A stretch of DNA of 64,000 bases, taken from assembly GCA_029204225.1 (NCBI GenBank), contig CM055095.1, forward strand, positions 32,239,732-32,303,731, in the 5' to 3' direction. How positions within the stretch are numbered: the first letter of the stretch is position 1; every line of letters starts with the position of its first letter. The stretch is from Diphasiastrum complanatum (taxonomy: Eukaryota; Streptophyta; Lycopodiopsida; Lycopodiales; Lycopodiaceae). Below are positions 1 to 11,945 of this stretch, piece after piece. A program made the translations under genes and the position numbers. The notes under the pieces were generated by a model. The model saw nothing but the letters and a program-made list of their open reading frames with translations. It did not search any database and had not been told where the DNA came from.

Positions 1-873
1 CCTGAAGATAAACATAAAATAGCCTTTGCCACAGAGAACGGGGTTTACGCTTATAACGTTATGCCTTTTGGCTTATGTAACGCCCCCTCAACATTCCAAC
101 GGGTCATGCAACTGGCCTTTCAAGATCTGTTACATCGGATCGTGGAGATTTATCTCGACGATCTAGGTGTACATTCTTCCGCTGCTACACACCTAGACGC
201 CTTGGAGAAAATCTTCATTCGTTCTCGTAGGTTCCGCATCTCACTAAACCCTGATAAATGCCAAATATGGGTCACCCGCAGGGTTGTACTCGGGCATATA
301 ATATCAAAGGACGGTATTTCTATTGACCCGTCAAAAATCAAGGTTATCGTGGACATGCCCCTACCTGCAACAGTGAAGGAAGTATTTGTCTTCCTCGGTC
401 ATACCAACTATTATAGCATCTTTATAATCGACTATGCCGGCAAGGCACACCTCATTTATTTAGTTGTGGTAGATCCTTACTGGACCGAAGAACAAATTAA
501 GGCCTTTGAGGAGTTGAAAACAGCCCTCACGACTGATCCCATACTTCGCTCGCCAGATTACACGAAAGAGTTCCATGTGCATACTGACGCAAGTAAGTAT
601 GCCATTGGAGGTCTTCTTGCACAACCGGACGAGTATGGCAAAGACTTTCCCATATGTTTCTTAAGCCGGCAACTCGTGCCTGCTGAAGTAAACTATACAA
701 CTACCGAAAGAGAAGCATTGGCAATGGTCTACGCTGTACAACAACTAAGACATTATTTATTAGGCCAGACCTTTGCTTTCTACATAGTCCATCAAGCACT
801 TCTATATATCATTAATAAGTCTTGTAAGACGGGACAAATAGCTCGATGGCTACTAATTTTAAAAGAAATTTAA
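1..873 (+). pseudogene. Gypsy reverse transcriptase/RNase H, 5'-truncated by window
   Basis: Open in frame from base 1 and cut by the window edge. It encodes the C-terminal half of a Ty3/Gypsy reverse transcriptase and the RNase H domain. Visible motifs are MPFGLCNAPSTFQR just before the palm, the YLDD catalytic box (normally YxDD), a spacer with LGHIISKDGI, the connection segment, and RNase H with HTDASKYAIGG and TTTEREALAMVYA. The long spacing and the integrase that follows suggest the Tat/Athila branch rather than a chromovirus; this is inference. The frame closes at 873 and the reading resumes in other frames downstream, so the polyprotein is broken. It would copy element RNA into cDNA in virus-like particles if intact. 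Confidence 0.9.
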
Positions 874-898
874 TTTCTGTGTAGTCGTTCGAAAAGAA

Positions 899-1900
899 AT
901 CCAACATTTCATGGCGGATCACCTTTCTAGACTACCAAGTGCTGAAAAAGCAACTGCACTAGTCAACGATGATCTTCCTGATGCATGCCTTTTTTAGATC
1001 GATGCTACACCCTTATGGGCTGAGGAGATCACTCAGTTCCTCACATCAGGCCAACTAAAAGAAGGCCCGAGTACAACGGAAAAAACAAAATTTTTAATAA
1101 AAGCAGCGCCCTTTCAATTAATTGCAGGACAACTTTACAAAAGGGGCGTTGACGACATTATTTGACGATGTGCTTATGAATTTGAGATACAACCGATAAT
1201 ATCTCAGGCTCATGAGGGCATTGGGGGTGGCCACTTTTCTGCTAAAGCCACAGTGAAGATTATCCTTAGAGCAGGATTGTGGTGGCCATCTTTGTTTAAA
1301 GACACGTTTGTTGTCATTAAAGCGTGTGATGTCTGTCAACGAGCAAAGAAAAATACCAAAGCAGACTTCACACCATTGACTCCCATTATAGGAGGCAAAG
1401 CCTTCCATAAGTGGGAGATTGACTTTGTTGGACCAATCTGTCCAACAGCAAAACATACCCAAGCTCGATACATCCTCATAGCCACAGATTATGCCACTAA
1501 GTGGGTGGAGGCTCGAGCAACGAAGGACGCCAATGCAAAAACAGTTGCACGTTTTCTTTACAAAAATATTATTGCCCGTTTTGGCTGTCCCATAGAGCTT
1601 GTTAGTGATCGCGGCATGCATTTTTTAAATGCCGTCGTTGATAATCTCCTACGCCATTACCTTGTCGTTCACAGAAAAAGTACACCGTACTATCCTAGGT
1701 GTAATGGTCAGGCTAAATCAACTAACAAGACGATCTATAAAATTTTAACCAAGATAGTTGAAACCAGTCGCTCTGATTGGGAAACAAAACTTTTCTTAGC
1801 TATCTGGGCTTACCGCACCACCCTGAAGAAAGCCACTGGGTGGAATACACCTTTCCACTTAGTATATGGTCAAGAAGCGGTAATGCTCGTAGAATTCTAA
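899..1900 (+). pseudogene. Gypsy integrase remnant with lost catalytic Glu
   Basis: Continuation of the same pol. The linker contains MADHLSRLPS, a typical end of RNase H. The His/Cys zinc finger (HEGIGGGH ... CDVCQRAK) is at about 1212-1350. The catalytic core has WEIDFVGP (first Asp, near 1415) and LVSDRGMHF (second Asp, near 1605). The third acidic position, normally Glu in an NGQAE-type motif, is a Lys codon (AAA at 1715-1717), so strand transfer would be dead. In-frame stops occur near 996 and 1162, and the frame ends at 1900. Confidence 0.88.
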
Positions 1901-2112
1901 ATACCTTCGCTAAGAGTTACGGACACTTTTTCAACAGATCTCTGTGAAAAGGCTTCAATAGAATAACAAGTCAAAACCAGACTATTTACGTTAGCCCAGT
2001 TATGCAAGATGAGACTAATATCTTATCACGCACAACTAGTTAACAAACGACGCCAAAAGGCCTGGCATGACCCTCACCTGCGCAATAAAGATCTACACTT
2101 AGAGGTGACCAC

Positions 2113-2307
2113 GTGCTTCTTTATACATCAAAGAAGCACCCCGGCAAATTGAAGTTCAGAAGTGAGAGGCCATACGTTATTAATAAAAAATTTCCTAATG
2201 GTGCTGTCCAATTACAAACACTTGACGGGATACTCCTAGACACTGTCGTAAACGGTGGTCGTCTACGGCGGTATTACGAAGAGTTGTTCTTTGTTGACCC
2301 AATTTAA
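2113..2307 (+). pseudogene. Gypsy pol C-terminal tail
   Basis: A 64-codon frame with a GKLKFRSERPYVI block followed by LQTLDGILLDTVVNGGRLRRYYEE. This is the usual end of Tat/Athila-type pol, after the integrase C-terminal domain. It is separated from the integrase core by a stretch (1901-2112) with several stops. It belongs to the same decayed element as the upstream pol. Confidence 0.75.
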
Positions 2308-3452
2308 CATCTTTTCCCTAGTACATATTCTACATTTCTCTTTATTTTATTATTTTTTAATTTAATTTTATTTTTACTTCTCGTTTTGCATGCCTTGTTT
2401 TATGTCCTTTCTATGCATTTTCCCTTCTTGTACATACTCATGGGTCATGAATGTCCTAGATCAACAAAAGATAGGCTACACCATAGGAACTGATTCTCAC
2501 ACTTTAGCCACCTCATCTCCGTGTCTAACTGGTATCTCAGACATACAACCATTCATGGGGATACACTCTTCTCACAAGAACTTCTCCTTTGTACCACAAT
2601 CATATTTTCCCCCTAAAGTTCTTCACTTGCATACAACAGATCCATTCTTTCATATTTAGGTTTTGACAAATCTTAACCGACATGATCCACTTCAATCTCA
2701 ACCGATGAGATTTACTTCAATCTCAACCGACGGGATCCACTTCAATCTCAACCGATGGGATCCACTTCAATCTCGACCGACGGAACTTCACAAGATCTCG
2801 ACCGACGAAGCTTCACAAAATCTCGACCGACGGACCTTCACAAGATTTTGACCGACGGACCTTCACAAGATCTCGATCGACGGACCTTCACAAAATCTCG
2901 ATCGACGGACCTTCACAAGATCTCGACCGACGGACATTCACAAGATCTCGACCGACGCTACAGACACGTCCCATCTCGTCCGCGCTCATCCAAAGGCGTC
3001 CATAAATGCCATCACTTCGACCACATTCACACCTCAGCGAAGTGCGAACTCTGGAGCTCCCTGGCGACGATCCTCTGGCGATTTTCAGACTCTCCTACAT
3101 GATCCTGGTGCTCTCTCATCCGGTGCATCCGTTAGTGCTTCTACACCATCTCCACCCAGTTTCAGCCATCCTCGTGTATTTGTCATTGAGAGCACCATCA
3201 CAAACCATTACCAACCCTAATATCGCCAATGGAGAACAAAGCATTTGATACATTTTGCATGCTGAGGGGTAGTGTCACACAAGCATTCCAAACACTTCTG
3301 TTACACTATTGAGCATCAACTTTTAATCTTCCACACTTTTCATCCTTTCCAAACAACCGTCTTAACCTCTTCCGCTTAATCACAACACAGTAACTCAAGC
3401 CACAGGTCAAGTAGATGAAGCCACCACCACTCCCACACTGATTACTACACCA
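2308..3452 (+). other. 3' non-coding part of the Gypsy element
   Basis: No convincing gene. It holds an AT-rich stretch (2330-2390), the minisatellite listed separately, and at about 3262-3280 a purine-rich GAGGGGTAG followed by TGTCACAC, which could be a polypurine tract and the first bases of a 3' LTR. The rest of such an LTR is not recognisable, because the coiled-coil ORF of another element starts close by. The LTR reading is inference. Confidence 0.4.
2673..2960. repeat. 25-bp minisatellite (about 11 copies)
   Basis: Head-to-tail copies of a 25-bp unit of the form CTCGACCGACGGACCTTCA plus CAAGAT. Early copies (2673-2770) read TCAACCGATGGGATCCACTT, and later ones (2775-2960) are a second subtype with CGACGGACCTTCACAAGA. 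The unit length is not a multiple of three, so the apparent ORFs across it are artefacts. It sits between the pol end and the possible LTR, a common place for tandem repeats in Tat-type elements. Confidence 0.9.
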
Positions 3453-5173
3453 ATGCCAACAACCTCACCACTGGCACAAATTTTTTGGGGGCGAGGAGTG
3501 GGGATATCCAGTCTCCAGGACACAGAAGTGGCTCAGCAAACACAGGCCCAGCAAGTCCACACACTGGACACATCGCAATATTTTGATGTTGCGGACTTGA
3601 TGGAAATAAGTGACGATGAGCCAGAAAAGGTGGAGCAACTAGAAAAAAGTCTGACCCCTCCACTAACCACCACCACCACAATCATTACTAACATCATCCC
3701 TCCACCTCCACCTCCACCTCCACCTCCACCTCCACCTCCATCTTCAGCTCTAACACCACATTTATTTTTTGGTTTAGCCTCACCATCCCACACCCCAGAT
3801 CAGTACCCAACTCTCACTAACCCTGAAAAGCTCACTGAAGCAGCCAAGTGCTCGATGATAGGCCTATCCGAAATGAGCTACCACATGCATTGGTTGGTGA
3901 GCCAGCATCAAATGCTCGAGAGCAAAGTCCAGCATCAAGACCAAGAGATTGTACAATATCAAAGGCTGGCCAAAGAAAAAGAGAAAGAGACAATGGAAAC
4001 CAGATTCGTGATGGCCAGGCAAAAATCAACTTTGGAAGAGGTTCAGCAACAACTGAAGCACCAGATGATCCAAATCGACCAAGTACGAGACGGATCATCA
4101 GGTGCAATGACAGTCGACGCTCCTCTAGTCAAGCTCGAGGACATTCAATTCCAAGCCCACAGGCCTCAGTCATCTGGATGAAAAAATACGTAAGGCTAAT
4201 CCAAGAGCGAGAAGCCGAAAAGAGAAATTTTGAAAACATTGTGGCCAAACAAGAGAAAATCATCCTGGAGTCCCAGAAGCAGCTGGAAGACACTACAAAG
4301 GCCCTACAGCAAGTCTTGGACAAGGTGAACCAGCTATGGGACACGGCGTGCAAGGCTCAAGCAGGTGCTCAATCAACAAAGCCGCGGGATGATGATGGGA
4401 ATGATGGTGCAGGAAATCAAGGTGGGCAAACCCGCCCTTCAGACGGTAGCTCGGGATCGGGTGGCCAGAGAGCCAGTGCTGCTTCCATGAGTTTTCCCCG
4501 ACCCCCTCCTACCTTTAACCCTTCCTCCTACTCTGCATTTAATTTTTCTAAAACATTCATTCCAACTTACCCAATTCTTCCATCTCCCCTCTCTTCATCA
4601 CCTCCTAGCAAAATAATGGGCCCATCAAAAGGTCCAGCTGACACTTACAAAGCCCGACGAGACGAGTTCCTCCAAAAACTCCACCCCCCCAGTGCTGCGT
4701 ATAACTTGTTGATTCCACCTCCTCCTAAACCTATCACCCTCGCACACCTCTATCCAGACCATTCCATCTTCGACCTTCCAAAAACTAACACCGACATGCG
4801 GGGTGATGACGACTTCTTGGCAGATCAACCAGAAACGAGAAGGTTCTCCCCCAGACCAGACACAAGTGCAGCAGAGTCATCGACAAGCGAGCGAGCTAAA
4901 GAGAAAGATACAGGCACCAAGGCCTTAGATGATTATTTGGCAAGGCCATCCCAGCTGCGTAGGACAGATTCCCCTACTAGGCCCAGAGGCAAACTAGCTG
5001 ACAAAAGGGAGTCAAAGAAATTTGAGAGGAAATACCCTCCCAACATAAGGGGAGGCAAAGAAGACGTTGATCAAAGCCAGGCCGAGATCATTGCCGCGCT
5101 ACAACTGCAGCCAGAATGGCGGACTAGAGTCCTAAAAGATAACAGCGAGCGAAAGCAAACGACACGACGATGA
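3453..5173 (+). pseudogene. Coiled-coil ORF of an LTR element (copy A, one frameshift)
   Basis: About 570 codons in two overlapping frames. Order: a Pro/Thr-rich N-terminus with a run of about 14 Pro (3700-3740), a conserved block MSYHMHWLVSQHQM, a long Glu/Lys/Gln coiled coil (about 3890-4340, e.g. KRNFENIVAKQEKIILESQ), then a low-complexity Ser/Pro-rich half and a basic C-terminus. The second copy at 8214-9279 has CCCC where this copy has CCC near 4155, so the frame change is a one-base loss. No zinc knuckle, protease or RT is visible. It ends only 180 bp before an LTR. In copy B the same ORF follows the 5' LTR and primer site, so it occupies the gag position. I do not recognise the protein beyond a coiled-coil, gag-like organisation. 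Confidence 0.65.
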
Positions 5174-5352
5174 GGTGAGCAGGATTCACAAGAAGTGCTC
5201 AAGAGGGCTGGTATGTAGCGGCCAATTGAGAGACTTCCAATTTTGACAAATAAATTTTGTGGATAATAAGCACCTGGTTTTACAGAAGCGAACGAAGATC
5301 CACGCTTTTCCAAGTGCCAATCGAAAGACATCACCAATGTTGCAGTGGATAA

Positions 5353-6409
5353 TGTTAGCAGATTCTAAAGAATCCTCAGATGTCGAGCCAAGTTGAAGAC
5401 ACAAGTTATCTCTCACCCATGACCGAGGAGGTCTCAGAAGGAAGAGAGCAGAAGAAGTTGAGATCCGAGTATGAGAGCCGAGGAAGTACTAGCTAGGAAG
5501 ACAGTGAGTTATCTATGTGAGCCTACATAGTGTTTCCCAAAGAAGGAATGACCATGTAGGAGCTAGTAATATTTCCTAGGCATTGTAAATAAATGTACAC
5601 CTCCCTTAAATTAGTTAGAGTGAGCCACCTTTTGATGGTGACTTTAGTGGAAGGGCAAATTCCACATGTAATTTCTAATTTGGTGGAATTGCCACTTGGG
5701 CTCCACATGGGCAATCTTCTTGCTTATTTAAGGCCCCCCCCCCTCTCTTGTGAGGAAGCTTTTTGATGTATTGTCAAGTTCTCTTGAGCTAATAAAGAGG
5801 ATCCTCCACAAGTTCTTGATGATAGCTAAGCTCCTTATTCATGGCAATGTTCTTGAGTGAGATTTCTATGAGCATGCTTGATTCCTTTGCATTGTGGATT
5901 AACTATGTTTTTGTTTCTTGTTTCTTGCTTAGTTGTGGATTATAATTCATTTCTTGTTTGTGAAATGAGGTAGTAATCAGCATTCAAGTAAACTAGATAA
6001 GCTGATTTGTGGTATAATTCTTGCATACTCCTTTACAACCCAGTTCTTGATTGTTCTTGAGCAATCTAAGCATCAAGAAATGATTGTTTCTTGATCCTTA
6101 GACTGTTAAGATGCTGCTAGGAATCTTGTTTCTTGTTTCTTGAATCTTGTTTTTTGTTCCATTAGTTAATCTTGTCTTGATTGTTTCTGATTCAGTAGAT
6201 AATATTAGATGGTTACATGGCTGGTTATGCATGTAGCTGAGTATTGAAACCATGTCTCCCATTAACAGGCTGGGAAATACATGCTGAAAACTGAGTAACG
6301 CTTTTGTTGTAACTGTTCTATTAAGAAGAAGTACCATAAAGAACTGTAACTACAGAAGTATAAGAAGAAGCAGAACACCGTGTTCACAGATTCAAGGAAT
6401 CCGTGAACA
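5353..6409 (+). mobile_element. LTR, copy A (1057 bp)
   Basis: Starts TGTTAGCAGATTCT and ends CCGTGAACA. Boundaries are fixed by alignment with the inverted copy at 9633-10461, which shares the CTCTCACCCATGACCGAGG block, the TTATTTAAGG TATA-like box (near 5726) and the end motif. Copy A carries a segment around 5462-5720 that is absent from copy B. It lies 3' of the coiled-coil ORF and is read as that element's 3' LTR. Confidence 0.8.
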
Positions 6410-7628
6410 ATGTCTCTAATGAAATAACCTTTGCTTGCATTTGAAATATCATCTCACAATTGACAATATGGTTGTTTGGCCCTTGATTGCCTGATGTGGA
6501 TATTCCTCTGCATGTTGGTGTGGATTCCAAGCCTTTATTGCTTCAGTGGTGGTTGTACAATTGAAAAAGTATGGATTTTGTATCGTTTATGTAAAACCAA
6601 TTGCTTATTCTGGTGATATGGGTGGGATGAGATTCTTTCCATCTTGTTGGAAAGATGGATCTTAGTCTTGTGACCTTCCGACGTCTAGTAAAATATTTGC
6701 AATAAGATCCTTGACCTTGTCGGATCCAGGTTGAATGTTGAAGCCATTTGCGTGTGCTAGAGAAATGTGTCCAAATGACAACGTTGTGCCACATCTTGTA
6801 GTATTAAGACAGATTCCATTCTAACCTTCCAAATTGAGTAATTGGAGGTTGACAATCTTTCACTTGCTTCTAATAGAAAGACACCCATTGAAGTCATAAA
6901 GAATGATGGAAATAAAAAAAGATGGATGAAAGAATTGCTTATCTTCTCACTATAGGAACCAATCAAGGGTACAAAACCAAATCCTATGTAAGACTAAGCA
7001 AAAAATTGTGAGACAGATCTCACTAGCTAAAACAAGATTGGAATTATCAAAAAAGATGAAGTATGGCAAAAGTTATGGTTTTTGAATTTCACACATGTGA
7101 AATATTCCAAAAATGTCAAATTGACTCAAATACAATCTATTTGTATGAAACAATTTGCCTAGAACCTATACATTTTGTCTAAATCACATATAGATGAGAT
7201 TGTGCAGCTTCTGGATGATTTCTATGATCATTCAGGCAATAAATGACATGTACACACGATTTGCCACAGGTCTAGACACCCTACCTACGACTCTTCAAAA
7301 GCTTATAACTTTTGATTGGCTTATCCAACTGTCATGATTCAAATTGCATCAGATTCTGCAATTTCTAGCTTTCTAGTGGGCTAATTTGCAAGAAATTTGG
7401 ATCTAACGTGAGAGAGAACCACCACTCTGAAAATGGGCAGATTTTACACGTGCCAGCACCTGAAATTCTCTACAGTACCTGATCTGGACCATTCAATGTG
7501 GTTTGGAGCTCTAAATCACCAGAAAACTGCAAACTAGCTAGCTAGACAATTCCTAGCTTGAAATCTGATCAAATCTGCAAACTTTTTGATTAGATTTGCT
7601 TGTAAAACTTAGGTAGGCTCTGATACCA
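6410..7628 (-). mobile_element. Copia element internal region with gag remnant
   Basis: On the minus strand, the primer-binding site (7616-7628, TGGTATCAGAGCC, complementary to initiator tRNA-Met) is followed by a non-coding leader and then a Ty1/Copia gag fragment at about 6966-6543. The block LSTSNYSIWKVRMESVLI is the classic Copia gag N-terminal motif. Frameshifts and stops break it, and nothing of protease, integrase or RT remains. The leader region has AT-rich sequence with TTCACACATGTG motifs like those in the LTR at 21897-22750. Confidence 0.75.
7616..7628 (-). other. Copia primer-binding site
   Basis: The minus strand reads TGGTATCAGAGCC directly after the LTR end, the canonical initiator-tRNA-Met primer site of Copia elements. 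Confidence 0.9.
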
Positions 7629-8213
7629 TGCTGAAATTCACACATGTGGGATGCCCTACACATGTATTTTTGATCTCCTAAGTCCAATAACACCATAAAG
7701 ATCAGACTAGCATTGGTTGTCAATAGGAAAGCTGATCATACAAGCAATATTATTGTGTTACAAGCAAGATCTGTCAACAAAACATAAGAATACGCATCAT
7801 AAATGCCTCTACTCGGCTAGGGAGAGAAAATAAGAAGTACAAAACTCGTGGAGAGAGAGAACACAAAGAGCTTGTCTCCAAATTTGCATTACACACAAAT
7901 TTCATCATTTTCTCAATGAGAGTACATCACATATATATAGATCCATGGACTCTCCTCCTACTTTGAGTTGAATTGGAGTTGTGGATCCACCTCTCAAGCT
8001 ATCTAGACTTATTCAAGCCACCTCACTATGTCTAATTGTGCCACCTAGTCTTTTCATGCATTAAATGTGGCATGTAAAGTACAAATGGCAATTCCTATGG
8101 TAGCTTGAGTTTCTACTTCTACCCGCCTTGAATATTTTATTCTAAGATAGGTCTTTACTAAGCCAAAAGAGCTCAATTCATCTTTGGCATTTTTAGGACC
8201 CATACTCACAACA
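7629..8213 (-). mobile_element. Copia 5' LTR (585 bp)
   Basis: On the minus strand it begins TGTTGTGAGTATGG and ends GAATTTCAGCA, immediately before the tRNA-Met primer site. It carries an ATATATAG TATA-like stretch near 7931. Its outer end abuts the middle of the coiled-coil ORF of copy B, so it inserted into that older element. No second LTR copy is present in the window. Confidence 0.85.
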
Positions 8214-9279
8214 TTAGATAGATCTTTCAATATTTTGATAAGCCTTGTATGTCATGTCCCATAGTTGGTTCACCTTGTCCAAGACTTGTTGCAGGGCCTT
8301 CGTAGTGTCTTCCAGCTGCCTCTGGGACTCCAGAATGATCTTCTCTTGTTTGGCCACAATGTTTTCAAAATTTCGCTTTTCGACTTCCCGTTCCTGGATT
8401 AGCCTTACGTATTTTTCCATCCGAATGGCTGAGGCCTGTGGGGCCTGGAATTGAATGTCATCGGGCTTGACTAGAGGAGCGTCGACTGTCATTGCACCGA
8501 TGATCCGTCTCGTGCTTGGTCGATTTGGACCATCTAGTGCTTCAGTTTTGGCTGGACCTCTTCCAAAGTGGATTTTTGCCCGGCCATCACGGATCTAGTT
8601 TCCATTGTCTCTTCCTCTTTTTCTTTGGCCATCATTTGATATCGCGTAATTTCCTGGTCTTGATGTTGGGCTCTGCTCTCGAGCATTTGGTGTTGGCTCA
8701 CCAACCAATGCATGTGGTAGCTCGTTCCGGATAGGCCAATCATCGAGCGCTTGGCTACTTCAGTGAGCTTTTTAGGGTTAGTGAGGGTTGGGTACTGATC
8801 TGGGGTATGGGATGGCGAGGCTAAACCAAAAAACAAACGTGGCGTTAGAGCTGAAGATGGAGGTGGAGGTGGAGGGATGATGTTAGTAGCTGTGGTGGTA
8901 GTGGTGGTTAGTGGAGGGGTTTGACTTCTTCCTGGCTACTTCTCCTTTTCTGGTTCGTCATTGCTGATTTCCATCAGATCCGTAGCATTAAAATATTGCG
9001 ACATGTCCAGCGTGTGGACTTGCTGGGCCTGTGGTTGTTGAGCCGCTTCTGTGTCCTAGGGACTAGATATCCCCACTCCCCCCCCCCCCCTCTCAAAATT
9101 TGTGCCAATGGTGATGTTGGTGGCGTTGGCGTAGTAATCAGTGTGGGTGGGGTGGTGGCTTCATCTGGTTGACTTGTGACTTGAGGTATTGTCGTGTCAG
9201 GTGCCAGTGTTGAGGTAGTTGATCTGAAGGAGTGGGATCCGGTTGAGATGGGAAGGGAGGACTTCGGGTGAGATGTCAA
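8214..9279 (-). pseudogene. Coiled-coil ORF of LTR element, copy B (broken)
   Basis: Minus-strand relative of the ORF at 3453-5173, in three frame pieces: about 9279-8974 (Ser/Thr-rich N-terminus ending in SPLAQILRGGG), 8836-8534 (MSYHMHWLVSQHQM-type block, here LSGTSYHMHWLVSQHQM) and 8492-8214 (coiled coil KRNFENIVAKQEKIILES). The 3' half is missing, cut by the Copia LTR. G/C homopolymers (about 9079-9092) mark one frameshift. In-frame context and position after the LTR and PBS at 9613-9633 put this ORF first in the element. Confidence 0.75.
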
Positions 9280-9612
9280 AGAGATATTTGTTCAAAATTT
9301 GGAGCTATTACTCAGGTCAAGATTTGAACGATGAGCGGCAGTTGAGGGGTAACTCATGACATGTTAGGATTTTGAAGCTGTGGTTCGGTCGAGAGGTATG
9401 AGGTGGTGGTCCGGTCCAGACTTGAGTCATGGAGCTCGGCTTGGTGCGGATCGTGAGACTCTGGTTAAGAAACGAACAGGACGTCGATCAAGACCGAAGT
9501 GATGAGCTCGGCAATGAACGTGTAAGAGCTCTTAGGGCGATTGTGTCACAACACATGTGAATGAGATATGGCTTGGTTTAAAGTGTGTGTAGATGTGGAA
9601 CGACGCCAAATG
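9280..9612 (-). other. Leader between primer site and coiled-coil ORF
   Basis: About 330 bp of non-coding sequence on the minus strand between the primer-binding site and the first usable frame of copy B. No ORF of note. It corresponds to the packaging/leader region of an LTR retroelement. Confidence 0.6.
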
Positions 9613-9630
9613 TCCCCGACAACGGTGCCA
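9613..9630 (-). other. tRNA-Asp-type primer-binding site
   Basis: The minus strand reads TGGCACCGTTGTCGGGGA two bases after the LTR end. It closely resembles TGGCGCCGTTGCCGGGGA, the tRNA-Asp-complementary primer site of Athila/Tat Gypsy elements (two transitions). This ties the LTR family (copies A, B and C) to that lineage. Confidence 0.8.
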
Positions 9631-9632
9631 AA

Positions 9633-10461
9633 TGTTCATAGATTTACTAAATCTGTGAACATGTTTCTTTTTATCTCTTTCTTCTTCTTGGATTACTTTA
9701 CTTCTGTTGTTACAGTTCTTTGTGGTTCTTCTTCTTATTAGAACTGTTACAGAGCGGAAGCATTACTCAGGTTTAAACATGTATTCCCAGCCTGTCAGTG
9801 GGTAACTCAAATCTGATACTCAGCTACATATGTAACCAAACAAAGCTCAAGAAGATCAACGTTCAATACAGAGAGCAATCCTACCACTAACTACTAAATC
9901 AGAAAACAATCAAGAACCAGATTAACTACTGAAACAAGAAACAAGATTCAAGAAACTAGATTCCTAACAGCATTTTAACAATCTAAGAATCAAGAAACAC
10001 TCATCACTTGATGCTTAGACTACTTAAGAACAATCAAGGACTGGGTTGTAAGGGAGTATACAAGATCTATACCACAAACCAGCCTATCTAGTTTACTTGA
10101 ATGTTGATTACTACAAGATTCCACAAACAAGAACTGAATGCTAATCCACAACTAAGCAAGAAACAAGAAGGCTAGTTAATCCACAATGCAAAGGAATCAA
10201 GCATGATCATAGAAATCTCACTCAAGAGCATTGCCATGAACAAGGAGCTAAGCTATCATCAAAAACTCGTGGAGGATCCTCTTTATTTGCTCAAGAGAAC
10301 TTGACAATACAATCAAAGCTCCCTCACAAGAGAGGGGGGCCCTTAAATAAGCAAGACTTCTTCTGCTCTCTTCCTTCTGAGACCTCCTCGATCATGGGTG
10401 AGAGATAACTTGTGTCTTCAGCTTGGCTCGGCACTTGGAGATTCCCTAGAATCTGCTAACA
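9633..10461 (-). mobile_element. 5' LTR, copy B (829 bp)
   Basis: On the minus strand it starts TGTTAGCAGATTCTAGGG and ends ATCTATGAACA before the primer site. It aligns to copy A in inverse orientation but lacks about 230 bp present there. The TATA-like TTATTTAAGGGC lies near 10340. Its outer flank at 10462 is unrelated to copy A's flank. Confidence 0.85.
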
Positions 10462-11159
10462 ACGGATCATGATGAATTGGTTTGGTAATTTGTGCATTGA
10501 TTCTTTAGCGTAAACATTGTATGTTTTGGGTTTGTTGTCCTGTTACCTCCTGTACTATCAGAATAAAATACAGAATCATGTAGGTTTTGTTAGCTCATAG
10601 GTAGTGATGCAGAAGTTGCATTTTGAAGGAGTTGAAAGATCTGCAGAAAAATCCCCCCACATCGTGCAGCGTTGGTAGATATTTCCTTTTGTTTCGTTTT
10701 CCTTATTGGAGCTAGCTTAAGCAGTATCGTCAACAGTTGAATGCTTCTTGTTTTAGGTGTCTTATTTTAATTTCCAATTTGCTTTGCAGCTCCTTCTCTT
10801 GGGCAAGCTTGGGAATCACGAGTGGTTGCCACATTTCACAGAGTTCATTTATTTCTAGCTCAAGGATCTCCATTTTGCTGCACAGTTTCCTGGTTTCTCA
10901 TCCAGGCCTTGCTCCAAGAACAAGAATCTCTTTCTCTTTGAGGTAAATTCATCTTTGTTTCCCTTCAGATGTGAATTGATTTTTATCAAAGGAACTGTTA
11001 GCCACATTACATTTGAAGAAAAGATTGGTAAGGCTTTCTCTTTCGTGTCAATGTAAGAAAGAGAGCTGCTGAAACAAATTCAAGTTTTTTGGTTTGATCA
11101 GCTAATTTTTACTGAGATTTTCATGCCTACAAATATATACTTGAAGTTGATATGTGTCT
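10462..11159. other. Unassigned segment with a possible gene-fragment exon
   Basis: No recognisable gene. On the minus strand a short frame (10873-10730, 47 codons, MEILELEINELCEMW...) is Glu/Lys-rich and follows a TGTGCAG acceptor-like site, so it could be a captured exon. I cannot name it. No repeats or RNA genes seen. Confidence 0.3.
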
Positions 11160-11935
11160 TTTAGATGCGGTTGCGGTTTAGTTGAAATGCGGTTTCTGCC
11201 TGTGGCAGATTCCTTTGTATTCCTACAGGCAAGTCTCTAAACCATCCATTGTTTAAACATCGTTGAAGCACTGATACGGTCTTATAGCATCCATCATTGA
11301 ACCATCATTGAAACATCGTTGAAGCATTGATACAGATGTTATAGCATCCATGTTATAGCTGGCCCTTTGTGGTGTGGTTGCAGTTTAGTTGAAATGCGGT
11401 TTTTGCTTGTGGCATATTCCTTTGTATTTCTACAGGCAAGTCTCTGAACCATCCATCGTTGAGGCACTGATACGGATGTTATAGCATCCATCGTCATCGT
11501 TATAATAATAATGTTATTATGTTATAGCATCCATCGTTGAAACATCCATTATTAAACCATCGTTATAACACCAAATTGAATCACCAAATCATTGAACATC
11601 CATCGTTATAGCATCGTTGAACCATCGTTATAACACCAAATCGTTGAACCATCGTTATAATACCAAATCGAATCTTTGAAGCATCGTTGAAGCACCGATA
11701 CAGATGTCATAGCATCCATCATTGAACCATCGTCGAAACATCATTGAAGCACTGATACAGATGTTATGGCATCATCGTTGCACCATCGTTATAATAATAA
11801 TGTTATTATGTTACAGCATCCATCGTTGAAACATCCATCGTTAGAAACATCCATCGTTGAACCATCGTTGGAACATCCATCGTTGAACCATTGTAAAAAG
11901 CATCGTTGAACCATCGTTATAACACCAAATAAGTG
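11160..11935. repeat. Nested direct repeats built on CATCGTTGAA
   Basis: Two levels are visible. A roughly 205-bp direct duplication (about 11163-11290 and 11370-11490) shares TTTAGTTGAAATGCGGTTT and CTACAGGCAAGTCTCT. Inside and after it, short units such as CATCGTTGAACCA and CATCCATCGTTGAAACA recur dozens of times with TTATAACACCAAAT spacers. It borders the 3' end of the Helitron helicase remnant. Confidence 0.85.
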
Positions 11936-11945
11936 ACGAAATAGC

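Noticed and set aside
2663-3102. Two overlapping frames of Arg/Ser/Asp repeats
   Set aside because: They are readings of the 25-bp minisatellite. The period is not a multiple of three.
3533-3793. Minus-strand frame with a poly-Gly run
   Set aside because: It is the reverse of the poly-Pro segment of the coiled-coil ORF.
11230-11935. Regular short repeats as a CRISPR array
   Set aside because: Spacing is irregular, repeat units overlap and vary, and there are no cas genes. The context is plant nuclear DNA.
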